From the NCBI RefSeq assembly GCF_016808335.1, contig NC_053143.1, positions 51,925,441 through 51,989,440 on the forward strand: a DNA stretch of 64,000 nucleotides, written 5' to 3'. The stretch is from Panicum virgatum (lineage: Eukaryota > Streptophyta > Magnoliopsida > Poales > Poaceae). Of the stretch, positions 56,963-64,000 are shown in pieces (position 1 is the first letter of the stretch; every line of letters begins with the position of its first letter). The position numbers and the translations under genes are program-made. Under the pieces are notes generated by a model. The model was given only the letters and a program-made list of their open reading frames with translations, made no database searches and was not told where the DNA came from.

Positions 56963-57320
56963 GTATGAGCATCGCATCAGTGCTTGTGAGTTTATCCAAG
57001 GAGTTTTCACGACGGACTTAATTAATGGCGGGTGTATATATAACAGGAATACTCACGTCATATGCATGTATGCATTTTTTTTCTTAACAAATATAATAGG
57101 TAAGTGTGAGTAAGGTATGACAACTGATACACCTCAGGCACATGCAGGATCAATGACAATTTGGAACGGATAATGTGCAAGAGTGTAGTAATACTGTTGG
57201 TAGTAACAAAATGTGAGCCTATTACAAAGTGACTCTATGTGCATGAGTTCATGTCTTTGTTCACAAATATTTGACAAAGTGAAGGACATGAGGTCAGTGT
57301 GAGTTATGCAGGTGAACTGC

Positions 57321-57563
57321 TCAAAGCATGCAGAAAAGTTGCAACATTTGCATGAAGAACTCATTTAGATCAACCGATTGGCATGGCAAATGATTGCAGT
57401 TTTCCATGAGCTCTCCTCTCAACCACACCATACGATCCAACATACGTTTCACACAATTGTGCACGACAAAGATGTATATGCCTGTTAGTAACAATGCTGC
57501 TGCAAGCAAGGTCGAGTACGCTTCTCTACTTAAATCCAAAACCTTCAATCTAGCTAGGTTCAC
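57321..57563 (-). CDS. Unknown membrane-segment ORF kept in both segment copies (segment B)
   Basis: Counterpart of 31551-31820. The open frame and the hydrophobic segment are kept, with only a few substitutions. It could be an exon; function and family are unknown, and its being real coding sequence is uncertain. Confidence 0.3.
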   Translation of the reverse strand: MNLARLKVLDLSREAYSTLLAAALLLTGIYIFVVHNCVKRMLDRMVWLRGELMENCNHLPCQSVDLNEFFMQMLQLFCML

Positions 57564-58295
57564 TACATACGACTTAAAATTAAAATGCGTACATTAAGTT
57601 TGTTGATTTTACATGAAAAAATGCCGTGCTCAACTGGTAATGAAACCCAATGGATGTTTTTCCTCTTTGAACATATCGTGTGCTTGGAGATGATGTTCTC
57701 CATCCGGAATGATGGAAAAGGTTGTGTAGCCAGCAACATTGGTCTCAACCTGGAGCGCTTCCTAGTGTCTTGGTAAGATCACTTCATAATGAGAAAGAGG
57801 AGTGTACCAACATAGGACCTGACGACTGCTAGCTGTTTTTTCTCCACAATCTTTGTTTTTTTAGGGTTGTGGGGTCCCACCTGGATTTCATTTCAGTTGG
57901 CCCCTGAACGGCTGAGTGATACGAGGGAGTTTTTACAGCTAGCCAAATTATACTTTGAGGTTTTACATTGCCGATAAAAAAAAAGAAAGCACCAAGGATC
58001 GCCTACGCTAGCATCCTTACAGGGTAGACGGCAATTCCACAGCCTGACATATTTAAGTTATTGCAGCTGAAAGCTTGTAGTTGGACCTTAGATAGGCCGG
58101 GTTGGCTAGCCCGCCTTCCAGCAAGCACCAACCTAGCTGACCCCCGTCTGCCAGCGATGCACTGCTGGCCTTAAAGGGTCGGGTCGTGCCTCTGGTGCCG
58201 TTACTTTAAAAAAATTAGAGTGCTCAGAGAATCTTTGTTTCTCTCTAACATCTCACTGATTTGAAATCATTTGGTGCTCAATCTGGTTTGAAGGT

Positions 58296-58344
<49 letters not shown>

Positions 58345-58911
58345 ACATGGTGGGAAGGACATGTATTTTACCTGGCTCAGCAGCTTTCGTGGACATGCTG
58401 GCGGCGTGTAGTCTTTTTTCAGTTTTTGTTCATAGATTCTATATGAATAGAACTAAGCATATATAGTGAGAAGATCGACGAAATGAAATGAAAGCAGCAT
58501 CACGCCCGGCCGGACCATGATCGATCGACTCGGAGTTCACGTCGGTCTTGCATTGTCTGTGGCATTTATCCAGTGAAAAGGACCCTGCTCTCTCTTTATC
58601 TGCTCAACCGTACCATTTCTTGGAAACGCCAAGGACCTACCCCGCTGCTCGACAAGCATGCTTGCTCGTGCTCGAGCTTTTGATCGGCCGAAGCACGGTC
58701 ACTTCCAAGTTTCTAAATTCAAAAAAAAACTTCCAAATTTCCCAATCTAGCTAGACAAGCCAGGTCGCTGCTGTCCTCTCTCTCCCATCTCGTGACTAGC
58801 CTTTGGTGATTGAGCACTGCTAGCCTTGGCCTAGCTAGCTTGCTCTTGCTCCCCTTTGAACTTTGAGCCAACTTTGCGGTGCCGGCCGGTCTGCTCATGA
58901 CGAGAAATTAA
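57564..58911. other. Segment B, no gene recognised
   Basis: It matches 31821-33095 of segment A. It includes the (TA)n tract at 58301-58340. Confidence 0.5.
58301..58340. repeat. (TA)n microsatellite, about 20 units
   Basis: A perfect AT dinucleotide run. Segment A has only five or so units at the same place (about 32528-32540), so the tract expanded in B. Confidence 0.95.
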
Positions 58912-59193
58912 GAGCATGTATTATGGTCGACGAAGAGCTGGCGACGTCCGAGCTGGAAGAGAGAGGAAGGAGGAGAGAGATGAAAGCCGGCGTCTGGCAA
59001 ACCGCCGACGAAAGGCGGGCGTCTACGATGTTTTGGGGTCCACCAACACCAGTCTTACGCTCCGATTGGTTGCTAACCATGTGAAAAGTACAGTAGTATT
59101 AAATGATGCAAGTGGTGGTGAATAAAAAAGTAACAACATGCTGAGCTGGACGTCGCTCTCTCCGGCTAGTGGGCGAAATTATAAGACTTGCTC
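58912..59193. mobile_element. Tourist-like MITE, 282 bp
   Basis: Ends GAGCATGT (left) and complement GAGCAAGT (right), flanked by TAA at 58909-58911 and 59194-59196. Segment A has one TAA and no insertion (about 33091-33093). Size and 3-bp duplication fit PIF/Harbinger-type MITEs. Confidence 0.85.
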
Positions 59194-59227
59194 TAAGACC
59201 ATCATCCAGTTTGTACCGCACATATTG

Positions 59228-59295
59228 TTTTTTAAAAAGAAAGAACAAAATCACATCCAGTTTTATTTTAATTTTGTTCTTTCTTTTAAAAGAAA
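59228..59295. repeat. Hairpin-forming inverted repeat (segment B)
   Basis: Counterpart of 33126-33190, with arms aaagaaagaacaaaa and ttttgttctttcttt. Confidence 0.75.
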
Positions 59296-59408
59296 AAACA
59301 GCGAGTGCCTACATATTGTTTGTACCGCACATCCATTTTTTTAAAAAAAAGAAAGAACAAAATTAAAATAAAAAATGATGACGAACACACGGACCAAGTG
59401 ATCAGCTT

Positions 59409-59612
59409 ATTTTGCAGACTCGATCGCACACCCTACACACGCTGAACAGCATACTAGAAGTAGATTAAGAGGAAGGCAGCCTAGCTAGCTTGCATGCTTC
59501 CATCGATCAAACTAACCTTACCCACATGCTTACCAAATCACAGACACCGCTGCAACTCAGATCACTCTGCCACCGTTGCTACCTGCCCCTGCAGCGGCAC
59601 GGCGGCGCCTCC
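59409..59612. other. Block present in segment B and absent from A
   Basis: About 200 bp between accaagtgatca and cctccacgggctcatctc has no match in segment A, where the flanks are joined by a few bases (33289-33306). No terminal repeat or target duplication is seen, so a deletion in A is as likely as an insertion in B. Confidence 0.6.
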
Positions 59613-59849
59613 ACGGGCTCATCTCGGAGCCGACCGGGGAAAAGCTCCCCTTTTAGTTTTAGGCTACAAAAAATTTCCTCATCAACTGGCCGAACGCTTG
59701 GCTAGCTCACCTGTCATGCATGTCATCGATTAGATGCATGTCACGAGCTAACTTTTCACAGTAGCATGCATGGACGTATGGAGACGCACCACGTGTCATC
59801 AGTGACGTCAGATGCAGTACTAGTATGGACGCAGTGGCCAAGGTTATTA

Positions 59850-60109
59850 CTCCCTCCGTGGCAAATTATAAGTCATTCCAAGAATCTTGGAGAGTCAAAG
59901 TTTTTCAAATTTAACCAAATTTAAATGACAAGATAATAACATTTATGATACCAATTAAGTATTATTAGATTTTTTGTTAGTTATATTTTCATAGTGCACC
60001 TATTTGATGTCATAAATCTTTATATTTCTCTCTATAATTTTGGTCAAACTTTGAGATGGTTTGACTCTCCAAGATTCTTGGAATGACTTATAATTTAGAA
60101 CGGAGGGAG
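59850..60109. mobile_element. Stowaway MITE (Tc1/mariner type), 260 bp
   Basis: Starts CTCCCTCCGT and ends ACGGAGGGAG, flanked by TA at 59848-59849 and 60110-60111. The inverted repeats extend about 50 bp (aaattataagtcattccaag on both arms). Segment A has the empty TA site near 33539. Confidence 0.95.
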
Positions 60110-61800
60110 TACTACATTTCTCTGCAATATCTTTTCAGTAGAAGAAAAAATGAAGCCATGATCTTTTCCTGCTTGGTCTTTTGCTTTAAAGATGAAGAGT
60201 GTATTGATTCTTCACTTCATTCATTTGTTTACTTCTACTCAAGATAAACTATTACTCCTTAGTTGTCCCTCTAAAACATCTAAAAACATTGCTGCTCCAA
60301 ATAAAAGAGGCGCACATTGAACCTTTATTAATTAGGAAGAAGCGTAACAGAGGGAAACATCAGTGGAAGCAGAGTACAGATCAAGGATGAGATGATATTT
60401 CAATCTTCATTTTCTCCATGCTATTTTATTCTCATTCATGTGTTTCTGCCTTGTTCTCTTAGAAGCGGGACAGAAATTACCCACTTGACATTGAGCTGAA
60501 AAAATTAGTCTGCAATATTAAATTTGCCAACTATATGCTAGCCGTTCATTGCAACATAGAGTGAAGTAACCTGAACCCCAAACAAAATGAAAATGGAAGG
60601 GAAACACCGATTCATGGGGAAAAAAAGACCATGACGGAGCTAACAATAGCAAAATGAATTGGTTTGTATTTTCTTCGAAAGGAGAACAACTCTGCTTTTA
60701 TTGCAAGAATATTTTTCAGTTCAGATTTTAGTTACTACCAGTTAGCATAGAATGGTCCTACACAGCAATAACATGAGACAATGAAAGCCACTCCCACAGT
60801 CGTCGCCACCCCATCCGCGTGCAGCCCCACTGCCTTGGATTTTGTAGATATGTCCCGAGCCCAAAATTAGATTGTTGAGCATTAATGATTTAGTTTATTG
60901 AGCTCCGATATATAAGTACCCTGAAATCCCAATATTTAGCTATACTCAGAACCACTTCACCGAAGCAGATCCAAATCTTTAGTTTCCTCCAAACTCTCAT
61001 TGTTGTTGCAGCACACTGGCTCATTCAAATTAGAGCGTCATTGAAGTGAGTGTGCATCATTCGGCAGCGCTAGATCACCAAAGTAACATTTGGAGTTATA
61101 TATTCGGTGCATATATATGTAATGTGAAGACCGTTCATGTTGAATACATTTCTTGAGATCTTCACACTATATGCTTGAGTTTCCACGGAAGAAATGGATT
61201 CAACATGACTGGTTTGGAAGTTAGAGTCCGAACCTGAGAGTATGTGTGCTAGGTAGGTGCTGCTAGTCTTCATGCAAACCAGTAGGTGTCTTCATGTAAA
61301 TTGTTCACTTAACAAGCAGTGTGCGCTGGACTTATCTGTGAGTCTCAGCACTTTGGTAGAAACAAGTCAAAAACTTCTTATCACTGTCTTCATGTAAATC
61401 GATGGGCATACTTTTTTTCGACATGAACTATGTGCGGTGACTGGGACAAAATTGCCCTCTTTTAAGCTTAAGCTCATCAACTGGCCGAACATTTGGCCCG
61501 CCTGTTATCGAGTAGATGTCACAAGCTATATAATTTCACAATAGGATAGAGGCATGGAGACCAAATGTCAGTGATGCATGTTAGATGGAGTAGTCTCCAT
61601 GCAGTGGCCAAGATTCATTTCTCTGCAATATGTTTCCGGCAGAAGAAAATCCAATCTCCATCAATTCAATGGAACACATAGCGTTTGCGACATACAAAAT
61701 GTTAACAACGATTGGGCATGATGCACTCATGACTTGGGCTCTGCTTCTCAGCTAGCCCATGCAATCATTTCACACCCCCTTCAATACTCAGCTATATATG
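60110..61800. other. Segment B, no gene recognised
   Basis: It matches 33541-35143 of segment A with small indels and the unmatched block at 61425-61690. Confidence 0.5.
61470..61650. repeat. Degenerate internal copy of 59680-60130
   Basis: The series ctcatcaactggccgaac, tcgattagatg-like, catggagac, gtcagtgatg and tttctctgcaatat recurs here in the same order as at 59685-60135 but diverged, and without the Stowaway. Confidence 0.65.
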
Positions 61801-62209
61801 CAAATATATGTATTATATAGTGGTCATTCATATATCCAACCCCATCCATATACTAATAAATTATAATGTGATAAAACATAAGTACATGATTATTGTTTAT
61901 TGAGTCCTCTCTGTTTGAAATATTGGCGGAGCAAAAGCCAAAGGGACGTGTATTTAACTAAATGTATTTTTTTAGTTCATATTATGAATATGGAAAATAT
62001 AATGGCAACAAAGGGAAAACAAATATATAATGTTGAAAGTAACAACAAAAGCAAGCATTTCAAGGAGTATGCACCGGTACCCTTTAATAACTTATGAAAG
62101 AAACAAGAGAAATCATTTGAAAAAAGAATAAGATGAATATTTTGTTACTTAGAAAAGCTAAGTTTAACTTTAGCCTCCTGGTTTCTTCTTGCTAAAGATA
62201 AATATTGTT

Positions 62210-64000
62210 TGTCTAGTCCTGCAGTTCTAAGATAAAGTTAAGCTAATGGAACAATCATTGAATACTAACCTTCACCGGACCATCTAATCAAAACAACCAC
62301 TATGCCCTCATAATACATGCATCTACATAGACGATTAGAAGTTGGAAGAGGACAACACCAAATCCATATGACTACCTAATGGTTCTCATCATGTTCGTGA
62401 GCTAGTCATAGGTGAGCTTCAATCTGATAGAAAGATTATGACTTCTTTACTATCAGCAAAGCAAGCTTCCACAGGTGATGAACTTGTTCTGACTTCTTGT
62501 TCCAACTTCTTCATACGCTCCTCTTTCCTCAAGAAAGCGAATTCAAATCTACATGACTCATGAAAGATCATGTTCATGGGCCAATTACAGGTGAGCTTCC
62601 ATTCCCTAGGTGCGACTGGATTTGTTTTCTCCAAAACCTCACAGGTCAGCTGAAGTGGGCTTGATCATACCAGAACATAAACGAATCATGGATAAACAAG
62701 ATATGTCTGAAAAATGATATTATTATATACACAAAGAATGAGATATGCTCATGGCATGTGCATGACTGTCTTTCTCGACCTGTCATGCGTTTTTTTGTTA
62801 ATTAATGATGATGATCTCTTTATGCATGGACAGCAATGGAAGCATGCATTGCATATTGCATCCAGATTTCACCGTTAACGTGAAATTACTGATAAATAAA
62901 TATACCTCCAAGGAGGTAAAAATTACATCAAATCTGGACCGTTGATTATAAAGAGAAAAAACCAATTAGAAGATAACACAATATTAACCAGCTTCCTCCG
63001 GACTATCCGTTACAAGCATGCATGCATGCATGCGGTTATTTTCTCCGTGAAATCTGCATGCGTGCAAACACCATCATAAACATTTTTTTTAATTTCTTCC
63101 ACAACTTTTTCTCGACCGTGGAATGGCGTACGTGTAGGTTCCATGTTTAGCACTGCACAACTAATAGAAGACTTGTTTTTTTATCCGTGACATTGGATTA
63201 ATTATGTATGAATGTTACACGATAAAACAATTGTCATTCCCAAAAAATTGGATCTGTCACGTCTCATCAAAAATATGTTACTGGTAATGCAATTATTATG
63301 TCACTAAAAAATCAACCTATCACGTGTCAAGAAATATCTGTTACATCTGTATATTGCAATGTATCACGCACAAAAGTTTTCCATACATTTGTTTGGAAGT
63401 TCATGCATGTTAGGGTAGTTAGACGGTCACGTTACCTTAGTTAGATCACGTTGGCACAGATGCATCTAATTGGTTGTTTTTTCCTTATTTATCTCTCTTT
63501 TAAAAAAATATAATAATCATTTTATTCATCAATCAATTACTTCTTAGGAGGTAATATATCACATTCTTTGATCATCTAACAAAAAATGGACGCTCCACAA
63601 TTATTCTGGTGTACCATACGTAGCAATTGCCTCTTTTTGGATAATAAATTGTTTATAATTATACATATCTATTTAGGATATCTTTAATATGGTTATGTTA
63701 TTGTAATATTTGCAAACTCTACTCCCAACTTTAAATAATGATATTTATTTGTTGAAATGCATGACATTTGACTGGGGCAACACGGGTTATTCATGTTACT
63801 TTTTATTAGATTTCATAGAAAATATGTGTTGTGGGTTCGATGGAAGTTACAGATGTGTTGCAACAGGAATAAATTACAGAATAAAAGGCAAATCTCCCAC
63901 ACCATATGCATGTTTCTCTCTGCTTATTTTTAGCAGGTTTCATCAACATGGCTATTTGGCAGGACAAATGAAAACGATCTTTGATCGATATCTCTTTGTT
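62210..64000. other. AT-rich flank, no gene recognised
   Basis: A minus-strand frame at 62634-62419 (FAFLRKEERMKKLEQEVRTS) could be an isolated coiled-coil exon, but no partner exon or domain is seen. A palindromic (GCAT)n run lies at 63016-63034. 63150-63420 repeats words such as gttac and cacg without clear ends. Confidence 0.4.

Larger units (their letters stand above)
39292..62209 (+). repeat. Segment B of the large direct duplication, expanded by insertions
   Basis: Homologous to 29634-37600. Homology runs 39292-39545, is interrupted by the Tat retrotransposon, and resumes 55337-62209. Insertions absent from A are the retrotransposon, an hAT element (56478-56962), a Tourist (58912-59193) and a Stowaway (59850-60109). 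Unmatched blocks of unclear polarity are 59409-59612 and about 61425-61690. The (TA)n at 58301 is expanded relative to A. Confidence 0.9.

Noticed and set aside
62419..62634. 72-codon minus-strand ORF as a gene
   Set aside because: No partner exon or domain, and similarity to any family is not recognisable; could be an isolated fragment.

Overview
The window looks like repeat-rich, gene-poor nuclear DNA of a grass. The evidence is the type of elements: Ty3/gypsy elements of the Tat kind with antisense accessory ORFs, a plant L1-type LINE, a tRNA-derived SINE, Helitrons with CTAG ends, and Stowaway, Tourist, hAT, Mutator-like and CACTA-like DNA elements, together with very GC-rich captured exons. 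I see no bacterial-type operon, rRNA, tRNA gene or CRISPR array. Almost every long ORF belongs to a transposable element, and most are broken.

Layout. (1) 1-5138: 5' part of a minus-strand, internally deleted Ty3/gypsy element. Gag, the protease region and the integrase C-terminus remain; RT, RNase H and the integrase core are lost. Its 3' region has a five-copy 101-bp tandem array and an antisense ORF. (2) 5878-10186 and 10842-15463: two Helitron candidates in opposite orientation, the first holding a Tourist MITE. (3) 15469-22319, plus an orphan exon at 28819-28974: a small family of secreted cysteine-rich peptide genes. One copy is intact (21967-22319, minus strand, two exons). The other three are cut by, or abut, different mobile elements (solo LTR and Helitron, hAT element, LTR/LINE composite). 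(4) 22808-28640: an L1-like LINE with a SINE in its reverse transcriptase. (5) 29634-37600 and 39292-62209: two copies of one roughly 8-kb segment in direct orientation. The copies differ mainly by mobile elements, which gives empty and filled sites for each. Copy A carries a 2.05-kb Mutator-like element with an aspartic-protease fragment and a FAR1-domain fragment. Copy B carries a 15.8-kb Tat-type retrotransposon (39546-55336) that itself holds a solo LTR, plus an hAT, a Tourist and a Stowaway element. (6) 62210-64000: AT-rich sequence with no convincing gene.

The only plausible intact host gene is the cysteine-rich peptide gene at 21967-22319. It is interrupted by an intron and its exons are short, so simple ORF calling misses it. 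The two retrotransposons share an arrangement: gag-pol on the minus strand and an antisense ORF between the integrase end and the 3' LTR. All family assignments rest on reading motifs by eye; no database search was run.
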